Of a stretch of DNA of 5,563 bases, positions 1-5,430 are shown piece after piece. The position numbers and the translations under genes are program-made. Location of the stretch: NCBI GenBank assembly GCA_964353455.1, contig CAYGWP010000405.1, positions 1-5,563 on the forward strand, given 5' to 3'. A model generated the notes under the pieces. It was not told the origin of the DNA. It worked only from the letters and a program-made list of their open reading frames with translations, and searched no databases. Within the stretch, counting starts at the first letter, position 1; each line of letters starts with the position of its first letter. The DNA comes from CAYGWP01 sp964353455. GTDB taxonomy: Bacteria; Planctomycetota; Phycisphaerae; FEN-1346.

Positions 1-70
1 CCGCCGCGCGGGTTTCCCCATCTTCACTTGCGCGGCGGGTCTCGGGACCTTCATCTGCGCGGCGGGTCTC
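1..70 (-). repeat. 27-bp in-frame tandem repeat inside uvrA
   Basis: On the minus strand two 27-bp units are adjacent: 70-44 and 43-17. They share GAGACCCGCCGCGCA and differ mainly in the last 12 bases. A third, partial and diverged unit (GAAACCCGCGCGGCGG) fills 16-1 and continues off the edge. The units encode ETRRADEGP, ETRRASEDG and ETRAA, so the nine-residue period keeps the uvrA frame. The whole stretch (codons 376-413) is hydrophilic, charged and of low complexity. It looks like a linker expanded by tandem duplication, or an in-frame insertion of a dispersed repeat, in a region where UvrA proteins vary in length. Confidence 0.8.
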
Positions 71-1240
71 CGCACCCGCCGCGGTCTGCGCCGATGCAAG
101 CCGCCTCGGCGGCGTCCCCCCATGAAGCAGCGCCGCCCGGACGCGCCGCGGGAGTTTCGCCAGCGGCGTCGCCGGATCGACGCCGAAGTCGCGCACGAAC
201 CGGTCGATCGCCTCCGCGAAAAACGCACGATACCGCCGCGGGCCTTCCTTCCACGGCGCAAGCGCACCTTGCGCAAGCGACTTGTCGTAGTCCGGAACAA
301 TCAGGTCCTCGTCGAACTCCAGGTACGTCCCCAGTCCGTGGCACCGCGGGCACGCCCCGTAAGGGCTGTTGAAACTGAAGAGGCGGGGCGAGAGTTCCTC
401 GAAACTGATATTGCATCGCGTGCATGCGTAGTGCTCGCTGTAGATGACGCTCCGCCACTGGCCGCTCGGCGACTCGTGGGCGACGATCACCAGGCCGTCG
501 CTCATCCGCAGGGCCTGCTCCACCGAGTCCGTCAGCCGCGACCGCACCGCCTCCTTCGCCACCAGCCGGTCGATGACCGCCTCAATCGAGTGCCGCCTGC
601 TCTTCGCCAGTTCCGGGATGTCGCGGACCTCGTACATGTGGCCGTCTATGCGGACGCGGACGAACCCGTCGGCCACGATGTTCCGGATGACCTCCTTGTG
701 CTCGCCGCGCTGGCCGCGAACCAGCGGCGCCAGCACCATCAGCCGCGTGCCCCCCGGCAGGCCCAGCACGTGGCTCACGATCTCGTCGCTCCGCTGCTGG
801 CGGATCTCGCGGCCGCACCTCGGACACGTGGCCGTCCCGACGCGGGCGTAGAGCAGCCGCAGGTAATCGTGAATCTCGGTGGCAGTCGCGACCGTGGACC
901 GCGGGCTGAATCCGCCTCGACGCTGATGGATGGCGATCGTCGGCGGCAGCCCGTCAATCGCATCCACATCCGGCTTCTCCATCTGCTCCAGGAACTGCCG
1001 CGCGTACGCCGACAGGCTCTCGACGTACCGCCTCTGGCCCTCGGCGTAAATGGTGTCGAACGCCAGACTCGACTTGCCGCTGCCCGAGAGGCCCGTGACC
1101 ACCACCAGCCTGTCGCGCGGAATCCTCAGGCTGATATTCTTCAGATTATGCTGCCGCGCGCCCTGCACGACGATTGCCTCATCGCCATTGCCGGGGCATA
1201 CGGACTGTGCGGCATTCTGTTGTGCTGCATCCGTCTCCAC
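1..1240 (-). CDS. uvrA: UvrA, excinuclease ABC subunit A (N-terminal part, runs off left edge)
   Basis: UvrA is the damage-sensing ATPase of nucleotide excision repair; it dimerises, loads UvrB on damaged DNA and acts in the cytoplasm. About 413 codons are visible, out of roughly 940 usual for the family. Numbering from the GTG at 1240: ARQHNLKNI at 28-36, Walker A GLSGSGKSS at 50-58, the UvrA hallmark EGQRRYVESLSAYARQFL at 67-84, a CPRC pair at 139-142, and the first zinc finger CTRC-X20-CPRC at 273-300 around PRLFSFNSPYGA. After LLHGG (371-375), where the family normally reaches an FEGV motif after a short linker, there is instead a hydrophilic repeat-bearing stretch to the window edge. I prefer the GTG start at 1240 because AGGGAG (1253-1248) lies 7 nt upstream. 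An ATG at 1288 would add 16 residues but overlaps a probable -10 box. Family identity is certain; the start is less so. Confidence 0.95.
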   Translation of the reverse strand, partial: METDAAQQNAAQSVCPGNGDEAIVVQGARQHNLKNISLRIPRDRLVVVTGLSGSGKSSLAFDTIYAEGQRRYVESLSAYARQFLEQMEKPDVDAIDGLPPTIAIHQRRGGFSPRSTVATATEIHDYLRLLYARVGTATCPRCGREIRQQRSDEIVSHVLGLPGGTRLMVLAPLVRGQRGEHKEVIRNIVADGFVRVRIDGHMYEVRDIPELAKSRRHSIEAVIDRLVAKEAVRSRLTDSVEQALRMSDGLVIVAHESPSGQWRSVIYSEHYACTRCNISFEELSPRLFSFNSPYGACPRCHGLGTYLEFDEDLIVPDYDKSLAQGALAPWKEGPRRYRAFFAEAIDRFVRDFGVDPATPLAKLPRRVRAALLHGGTPPRRLASAQTAAGAETRRADEGPETRRASEDGETRAA

Positions 1241-1283
1241 GCGCAAACTCCCTGCGTCCGGAATTCCATCTGCCGAACCTTGT

Positions 1284-1312
1284 ATCATAGCCTGAGAATG
1301 GTCGATGGGCAA
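1284..1312 (-). promoter_or_regulatory. Probable sigma70-type promoter for uvrA
   Basis: Reading the minus strand, TTGCCC (1312-1307) is followed after exactly 17 nt by TATGAT (1289-1284). These match the -35 and -10 consensus at 4/6 and 5/6. Transcription would start near 1277, leaving a short leader with AGGGAG ahead of the GTG at 1240. The -10 box covers the ATG at 1288, which argues against that codon as the translation start. The promoter lies just beyond the inverted repeat, so uvrA could be transcribed independently of the upstream radical SAM gene. This is inferred from motif and spacing only. Confidence 0.45.
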
Positions 1313-1321
1313 GCGCCGCGG

Positions 1322-1413
1322 AACACGCGCTCCTCTTCGAGTCGCGGCTAAACTTTCGGCCCCGCGCCGGGGAATGCTCACGTTTAGCCGCGACTCGAAG
1401 AGGAGCGCGTGTT
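1322..1413. repeat. Perfect 32-bp inverted repeat with 28-nt spacer
   Basis: The arm at 1322-1353 is the exact reverse complement of 1382-1413 (32 of 32 bases). The 28-nt spacer (1354-1381) contains a second small GC hairpin: CCCCG 1360-1364 pairs with CGGGG 1368-1372 around CGC. The repeat starts 18 nt after the stop of the radical SAM gene and ends 9 nt before the -35 box of uvrA. As RNA it would form a very stable hairpin and could end or protect the radical SAM transcript. No U-tract follows on the minus strand, so it is not a classical intrinsic terminator. Its size and perfection suggest a dispersed palindromic (REP- or MITE-like) element. Confidence 0.9.
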
Positions 1414-1431
1414 TGACAGGGCTGCGCCGGC

Positions 1432-3213
1432 TTACTTTTCGGCGATGGCCTGCTGGTAGTCTTCCCACAACTCCGCGCGGTCCTCGCCGCAGCGGATGCG
1501 GTCCCAGGGGAGGACTTCATCGCGGCCGCGCGGCCGGTGGGCGTAGAAGGCGGGGTCGATCCCGGCCGCCGCAAACCCCTGCTGCCATGCGGCCAGGTTG
1601 AAGGCCTCGTCCCAGGCGTCGAACTGCGCTCCGGCCTTCCATGCCTCATGGACCGCGCGGCCGACGCGCCTGTCGCCGCGGGCAAGCACGCCCTCCAGGA
1701 GGCTCCGGTCGATGCGATGGACGCGAAGCGCGAGGCGGCCTTCCGGCAGCGCCGTCCGCAGCATGTCGCGGGCGCGCACCAGGTACGCCTCCGACGCCAT
1801 CGCGGCAAACTGAAACGGCGTGTGCGGCTTCGGCACGAAGTTCGAGACGGCGATGTTGACCTTGCCCGGCCCCTTGCCGGTCTCGCGCCTTAGTTCGCTC
1901 ACCCTGCGCGCCAGGTGCGCTATCCCCTGGATGTCCTCATCGGTCTCGGTCGGTAGGCCGACCATGAAGTAGAGTTTAATCAGGTTCCAGCCATGTGCCC
2001 ACGCCTCGCGCGCCCCCGCAAAGAGATGCTCGTCCTGCACGGGCTTGCCGATGACCTGGCGAAGGCGCGGCAGGGCGGCCTCAGCCACCATCGTGAGGCC
2101 CGACTTCCGGACGCTCCCCAGGAGTCGCGGCACGAGTTCCAACTGGTCGTTCGTGCGGAGGCTGGGCAGAGAGAGGCTGACGCCCTTCGGTGCGAACTCG
2201 GCGTCGAGCGTCGTCAGGATCGCCTTCAGGTGCGGATGATCGCTCGGCGACAGGCTCGCAAGCGAAATCTCCTCCAGGCCCGTGTTGGCGTAGCACGCCC
2301 GCGCCAGTTCCAGGACCTTCTCCGGCGTGCGGAACCGCACGTGACCCTTCGTGCGGCCCGACTCGCAGAACCGGCACGTCCGCGGGCAGCCGCGCATAAT
2401 CTCGATGTTTATCCGGTCGTGGATGACCTCTGTGTTGCCGAGCACCGGCCGCGTGGGGAACGGGGCGTTCTCCAGGTCGGCCGCGCGTGCCGCCGCCGTC
2501 GCCGGCGGCAGGCCGTCGATCTTCGGCGTAATGGCCGCAAGCGTTCCGTCGGCGTTCCACGACGGCTCAATGAGGCCGGGGGCGTAGAGGCAATCGAACT
2601 CGCCGGCGAGGGCCGTGATTGTGTCGTCCCGCTTCGTGCCGGCGGCCTTGAGTTCGCGGAATCGTTCGATGATCCGGGGCAGGGCGTCCTCGGCCTCTCC
2701 CAGGAAGAGGAGGTCGAAGAACGCGGCCATCGGTTCGGGGTTATCGACGCCCGGCCCGCCCCCCAGGATCAGCGGGTCGCCGTCGTGCCGCTCGGCCGCA
2801 AAGATGGGGATGCCCGCCAGGTCGAGCATCGCCAGGACGTTCGTGTAGAGCATCTCGTACTGGAGCGAGAAGCCGACGATGTCGAACTCGCGGACCGCCC
2901 GCCGCGATTCCCACGCGAAGAGCGGAATGCCCGCCGCCCTCATCCGGTCCTGGGCATCGGTCCACGGCGCGTACGTCCGCTCGCAGAGGACGTCGTCGCG
3001 GGCGTTCAGCAGGGCGTACAGTATGGCCGACCCCAGGTGGCTCATCCCGATTGAGTACGTGTCGGGGAACGCGAGGCAGAACCGGACGGCGGCGGCGCCC
3101 CAGTCCTTACGCACCGCGCCCACCTCTCCGCCGACGTACTGGCCGGGCGTCGAGACGAACGGCAGGAGTTCGCGCGAGATGGTCTCGGCAAGCGTGGGAT
3201 TTCGGTCGGCCAT
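1432..3213 (-). CDS. Radical SAM protein, TIGR03960-type, with B12-binding-like N-terminal domain
   Basis: A 593-residue protein that matches from memory the TIGR03960 radical SAM family, whose substrate is not established. Residues ~20-200 form the B12-binding-like part (FPDTYSIGMSHLGSAILY, TYAPW, DIVGFSLQYE, DLAGIP, LILGGGPG, NPEP, FLGEAED). The radical SAM core follows, with the [4Fe-4S] ligands in CPRTCRFC: C276, C280 and C283. Further core motifs are LASLSPSDH, SLPSLRTN, TMVAEAA, LIKLYFMVGLPTET and NIAVSNFVPKPHTPFQ. The C-terminus ends DEVLPWDRIRCG...WEDYQQAIAEK. I chose the ATG at 3213 because family members start close to this point (GQYVGGE). The frame is open to an ATG at 3327, but those 38 extra residues look non-conserved. 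No strong Shine-Dalgarno precedes either start. Relatives are often next to or fused with a DUF2344 protein (TIGR03936); none is seen here. Ordinary high-GC codon use suggests a resident gene. Confidence 0.9.
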   Translation of the reverse strand: MADRNPTLAETISRELLPFVSTPGQYVGGEVGAVRKDWGAAAVRFCLAFPDTYSIGMSHLGSAILYALLNARDDVLCERTYAPWTDAQDRMRAAGIPLFAWESRRAVREFDIVGFSLQYEMLYTNVLAMLDLAGIPIFAAERHDGDPLILGGGPGVDNPEPMAAFFDLLFLGEAEDALPRIIERFRELKAAGTKRDDTITALAGEFDCLYAPGLIEPSWNADGTLAAITPKIDGLPPATAAARAADLENAPFPTRPVLGNTEVIHDRINIEIMRGCPRTCRFCESGRTKGHVRFRTPEKVLELARACYANTGLEEISLASLSPSDHPHLKAILTTLDAEFAPKGVSLSLPSLRTNDQLELVPRLLGSVRKSGLTMVAEAALPRLRQVIGKPVQDEHLFAGAREAWAHGWNLIKLYFMVGLPTETDEDIQGIAHLARRVSELRRETGKGPGKVNIAVSNFVPKPHTPFQFAAMASEAYLVRARDMLRTALPEGRLALRVHRIDRSLLEGVLARGDRRVGRAVHEAWKAGAQFDAWDEAFNLAAWQQGFAAAGIDPAFYAHRPRGRDEVLPWDRIRCGEDRAELWEDYQQAIAEK

Positions 3214-3426
3214 AGTGCGGTAACCGTACCCGCTCGCGCGGCAGCCGTCAAGAGCCGCTGCCCCGTCGCCAGGAGAAACTGCCGCCGCGTTCCCTTCGGC
3301 TTGTCGGTCGGTGTCATGGACGGCCATTGTAACCTGGCCGCCGGAATAGGCAACTGCGGCGCGCGGCGATCGCGCTGTGCACGTGGCCCCCTGTCAGCCC
3401 GGATCGGAATGCAGATAAGTTTGCCG

Positions 3427-3454
3427 TTTACACGTATCCGGGGGCCGGTACAAT
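3427..3454 (+). promoter_or_regulatory. Probable sigma70-type promoter for the RHS fragment
   Basis: TTTACA (3427-3432) and TACAAT (3449-3454) each match consensus at 5/6 with a 16-nt spacer, in an AT-richer pocket of an otherwise GC-rich spacer. Predicted transcription starts near 3461, giving a leader of about 34 nt before the TTG at 3495. The 281-nt stretch 3214-3494 separates the divergent radical SAM and RHS genes. I saw no convincing minus-strand promoter in it. The call rests on motif and spacing alone. Confidence 0.45.
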
Positions 3455-3481
3455 AATCCAGGTAGCCCATCCGGCCGTTTC

Positions 3482-3487
3482 GGGAGG
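3482..3487 (+). promoter_or_regulatory. Shine-Dalgarno GGGAGG deciding a TTG start
   Basis: GGGAGG lies 7 nt ahead of TTG at 3495. The combination of a predicted promoter, a good ribosome site and a rare start codon suggests that the truncated RHS fragment is still translated. Confidence 0.55.
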
Positions 3488-3494
3488 ACTGACC

Positions 3495-4673
3495 TTGACG
3501 TACGGGTCAAATGGCGACTGCGCGGGCCGGGACCGCTTCGGCCGCGTTATTGACCAGCGGCGGACCAACGCCGCCGCCACCACCGACCTGGACCCCTTTC
3601 ACTTCAATGAATCCTGGCAGGCGCTGGATGAGCGGTTTCATGTCACAAGTGACAAGCGACAAGTGGCAAGTGACGTTCATGTCCAGTATCTGTGGGACAT
3701 CCGGTACATCGACGCCCCGGTTCTCCGCTGGCGCGATGCGGACGCCAACCCCGCGACCGGCCTCGAAGAAACGCTGTACTACGCGAGCGATGCGAACATG
3801 AACGTGACGGCGCTGGTCGATGCCTCAAGCGGCAATGTGGTGGAGCGATATGTCTATACGCCGTACGGCGAAGCGACGGTGCTCCATGCCAATTGGTCTC
3901 CGGTTACGAACAACGAGTCGGCCGTCGCCAACGATATCCTCTTCACCGGCCATCCGCTCGACTTCGAGACCCGCCTTTACCTCGCGCGGCTCCGCTACGA
4001 CCATCCGACGCTGGGTGGGTGGCTCCAAAGAGACCACGCAGGCTACAGCCAAAGCATGTGCTTATATGAGTATGCCGACTCGCAGCCAACGGTGGCCCGA
4101 GACTCATTCGGCCTGGCCTCATCAAGATCGGAGTTGTCCCTTGAAGTGAAGCAGAAGGAGTGGTCTGGCGCCAGCATCGAACTGGGATACGGCGGGCCTC
4201 AGGTCGGTCTCGTGCCATCGCCAGGCTTGGGAAATGACTTGAATGTATATCTGAACCAATTGTACCACAGGGTGTCAACTAGCATTGAAATGAATGAAGA
4301 GCACAGAAGCCAGTCGGAGTGGTTCGCAAGCCTCATTGTTGCCGTTTCAGCGTCGGAACCACAGCCTTGGATAATCTGTCCCAAGTATGGCTGGACGTTG
4401 AGCGTCCGCAACCTCTGCTGTGAGTCGGGCCTGGTCCGGGTCACAGTACGCAGTTTTGGGGGAAGCATGGCACGTGTACATGGGCCTGCTTCGGGGCTTG
4501 TTTCAGTGCTGCTCGGCGCTGAGCGCGTTCTGAGCCCCGATGCTTCTCTGGCAATCACTTATCCCGCCGGGTCAGGGTCAGAAAGGATTCTGCCCCCCAT
4601 CGCCTCATGGAGTTCCAGGGCGTGGATACGCGTGTCGGTTGCCTGTGTGGCTAGCGGCCCTGTATATGCATGA
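3495..4673 (+). CDS. Orphan truncated RHS-core protein with unrecognised C-terminal domain
   Basis: A 392-residue protein from a TTG start. Residues 12-23 (RDRFGRVIDQRR) resemble an RHS/YD repeat end. FHFNESWQALDERF (35-48) and VQYLWDIRYIDAPVLR (63-78) belong to the end of an RHS shell. LYYASDANMNVTALVD (94-109) and VVERYVYTPYG (115-125) belong there too. FTGHPLDFETRLYLARLRYDHPTLGGWLQRD (150-180), LYEYADSQP (190-198) and DSFGLA (203-208) form the RHS-associated core that normally marks the cleavage boundary, usually DPxGL. Residues 209-392 are a variable C-terminal domain I cannot assign: acidic-polar at first (EVKQKEW, NEEHRSQSEW), then rich in V, S and G with a CC pair in LCCES. Full RHS proteins exceed 1,000 residues, so this is a tip fragment with the repeats deleted and no signal peptide. 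It may be a displaced RHS-CT cassette, a domesticated gene, or a decaying remnant. The next gene follows after 12 nt. Certain as an RHS fragment; function unknown. Confidence 0.85.
   Translation: MTYGSNGDCAGRDRFGRVIDQRRTNAAATTDLDPFHFNESWQALDERFHVTSDKRQVASDVHVQYLWDIRYIDAPVLRWRDADANPATGLEETLYYASDANMNVTALVDASSGNVVERYVYTPYGEATVLHANWSPVTNNESAVANDILFTGHPLDFETRLYLARLRYDHPTLGGWLQRDHAGYSQSMCLYEYADSQPTVARDSFGLASSRSELSLEVKQKEWSGASIELGYGGPQVGLVPSPGLGNDLNVYLNQLYHRVSTSIEMNEEHRSQSEWFASLIVAVSASEPQPWIICPKYGWTLSVRNLCCESGLVRVTVRSFGGSMARVHGPASGLVSVLLGAERVLSPDASLAITYPAGSGSERILPPIASWSSRAWIRVSVACVASGPVYA
3645..3674 (+). repeat. Heptanucleotide tandem repeat (ACAAGTG) inside the RHS fragment
   Basis: Four consecutive 7-bp units lie at 3645-3672: ACAAGTG, ACAAGCG, ACAAGTG and GCAAGTG, followed by AC. 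TGTCAC-AA-GTGACA (3641-3654) also makes a small inverted repeat at the left end. The repeat encodes TSDKRQVASD (residues 51-60), placed between the RHS pieces ERF and VQYLWD, where relatives carry a short variable linker. A 7-bp period shifts frame with each copy, so only changes of three units preserve the protein. Confidence 0.75.
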
Positions 4674-4678
4674 GGAGG
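4672..4678 (+). promoter_or_regulatory. Strong Shine-Dalgarno GAGGAGG overlapping the RHS stop codon
   Basis: GAGGAGG begins within the TGA stop of the RHS fragment (4671-4673) and sits 7 nt before the ATG at 4686. This layout allows ribosomes finishing the upstream gene to restart on the downstream one. It supports co-expression of the two genes and fixes the start of the second. Confidence 0.75.
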
Positions 4679-4685
4679 CGCGCTG

Positions 4686-5120
4686 ATGGCTCTGTCAAGC
4701 CGATTCCGCTGGCGCTTGCCGCGAAGTTGCGCCTATGTGCTCATCTTCACCGCCGGCCTGGGGGCAGGGATCTTCGTTGACTCTGTAAGGCACGCCGTCG
4801 GGCTGTCGCAATATTACTCCCGCCGGTCGGAGATGTGGAGTGTCCAGTGTGCGCTCCTGGATCATGCCAAGAAGTATGGCAGGTTCCCGGCTACGATTGA
4901 CACTGTGATCAACCAAGTCGGGCTGGACAAAGTGGTTCGTGCTGATGACCTTCAGTATGCCGCGGCCAACATGAGTTACGATTCAACCACAGGCACCACC
5001 CTGCTATTCAAGGATAAGAAGCCGCGCCAATATGGGTTCATCAGGGGCTGCTTCTGGGTTGAGCGGGACTGTTGGGAATTTCAGATTACGTATGCCGAGG
5101 TGGACCAAGCGGAGCGATGA
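4686..5120 (+). CDS. Small single-pass membrane protein, possible partner of the RHS C-terminal domain
   Basis: A 144-residue protein I cannot name. The basic N-terminus (RFRWRLPRS, residues 6-14) followed by a hydrophobic segment (about 15-31, AYVLIFTAGLGAGIFV) predicts an N-in signal anchor with the remaining ~112 residues outside the cytoplasmic membrane. The outer part contains CALLDHAKKYGRFPATID, which resembles the pattern after the N-terminal helix of pseudopilin-like proteins (a helix, then GRFP-x-ID). Two further cysteines lie in GCFWVERDCWEF near the end and could form a disulfide. It starts 12 nt after the RHS stop with an excellent Shine-Dalgarno, so it is probably co-translated. 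By analogy with RHS tip loci it could be an immunity or accessory protein, but a pseudopilin-like membrane protein is equally possible. Good support as a real gene, poor support for any function. Confidence 0.8.
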   Translation: MALSSRFRWRLPRSCAYVLIFTAGLGAGIFVDSVRHAVGLSQYYSRRSEMWSVQCALLDHAKKYGRFPATIDTVINQVGLDKVVRADDLQYAAANMSYDSTTGTTLLFKDKKPRQYGFIRGCFWVERDCWEFQITYAEVDQAER

Positions 5121-5159
5121 ATTTGTCGCCATGTCGAAGACACGAACAGGGCCGAAGTG

Positions 5160-5186
5160 GGCAGCGGAATTAGTTCTGCCGTTTTT
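5160..5186 (+). terminator. Weak intrinsic terminator candidate after the membrane-protein gene
   Basis: GGCAG (5160-5164) pairs with CTGCC (5176-5180) around an 11-nt loop, followed by G and five T residues (5182-5186). It is 40 nt after the stop at 5120 and in the right orientation to end the RHS-membrane protein transcript. The stem is only 5 bp, so efficiency is doubtful. Confidence 0.4.
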
Positions 5187-5216
5187 CAGGCCTCAGTGTA
5201 GTGGTCCAGGTATGCC

Positions 5217-5430
5217 GTGAAAGCTGCGTCTTTCCAGCCGGTGCAAATCCCGCTGCGGCAAGGGGCGTGCCGGCAGGGTAGCCGTCCCAGCAGCGGCGGC
5301 AACGAAGTGGTGGGAGCGTGCAGGTCGATGCGCCAATTTGGGATCCGTCGGCAAACCGACGGAAGGCAACGCGCCGTGTGCGACCGAATCGCCGGCTCTA
5401 ATGGCCCTCAACGACGTCGTGGCTGCACCA
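5217..5430 (+). ncRNA. Hairpin-dense non-coding element, possibly a group II intron domain I fragment
   Basis: This stretch has no convincing coding frame but much potential RNA structure. Seen directly: GAAAG 5219-5223 with CTTTC 5230-5234, and an 8-bp stem TCCGTCGG 5344-5351 with CCGACGGA 5356-5363 closed by CAAA. GGTCG 5323-5327 with CGACC 5381-5385 encloses that stem, and GTGCA 5318-5322 with TGCAC 5424-5428 encloses both. TGCCGGCA near 5269-5276 and ACGACGTCGT at 5411-5420 are palindromes. The phrase GGTGCAAATCCCGC and the purine-rich internal loops remind me of bacterial group II intron RNA upstream of the maturase. No maturase, domain V or clear GUGYG boundary is visible. It could be an intron fragment, another structured RNA or a palindromic repeat. 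The boundaries are approximate. Confidence 0.3.

Noticed and set aside
122..1351. A 409-codon plus-strand open frame opposite uvrA
   Set aside because: It uses the same triplets as uvrA on the other strand; its arginine/alanine-rich, low-complexity product is typical of antisense frames in GC-rich genes, while the minus strand gives unmistakable UvrA motifs.
1179..1808. A 209-codon minus-strand frame crossing the palindrome and the end of the radical SAM gene
   Set aside because: It is out of frame with the conserved protein, and its peptide across the palindrome only reflects translation of both arms.
1993..3054. A 353-codon plus-strand open frame opposite the radical SAM gene
   Set aside because: Mirror frame of a clear radical SAM protein, with no ribosome site and no recognisable motif.
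3214..3327. A 38-residue N-terminal extension of the radical SAM protein from ATG 3327
   Set aside because: The extra residues look random (rich in A, G, D), family proteins begin near the ATG at 3213, and no good ribosome site precedes 3327. It is kept as an alternative only.
5235..5290. Resemblance of GCCGGTGCAAATCC to a cobalamin riboswitch core
   Set aside because: The characteristic CCCGCCACTGT-type segment and B12-box arrangement do not follow, and no B12-related gene lies downstream on the plus strand.
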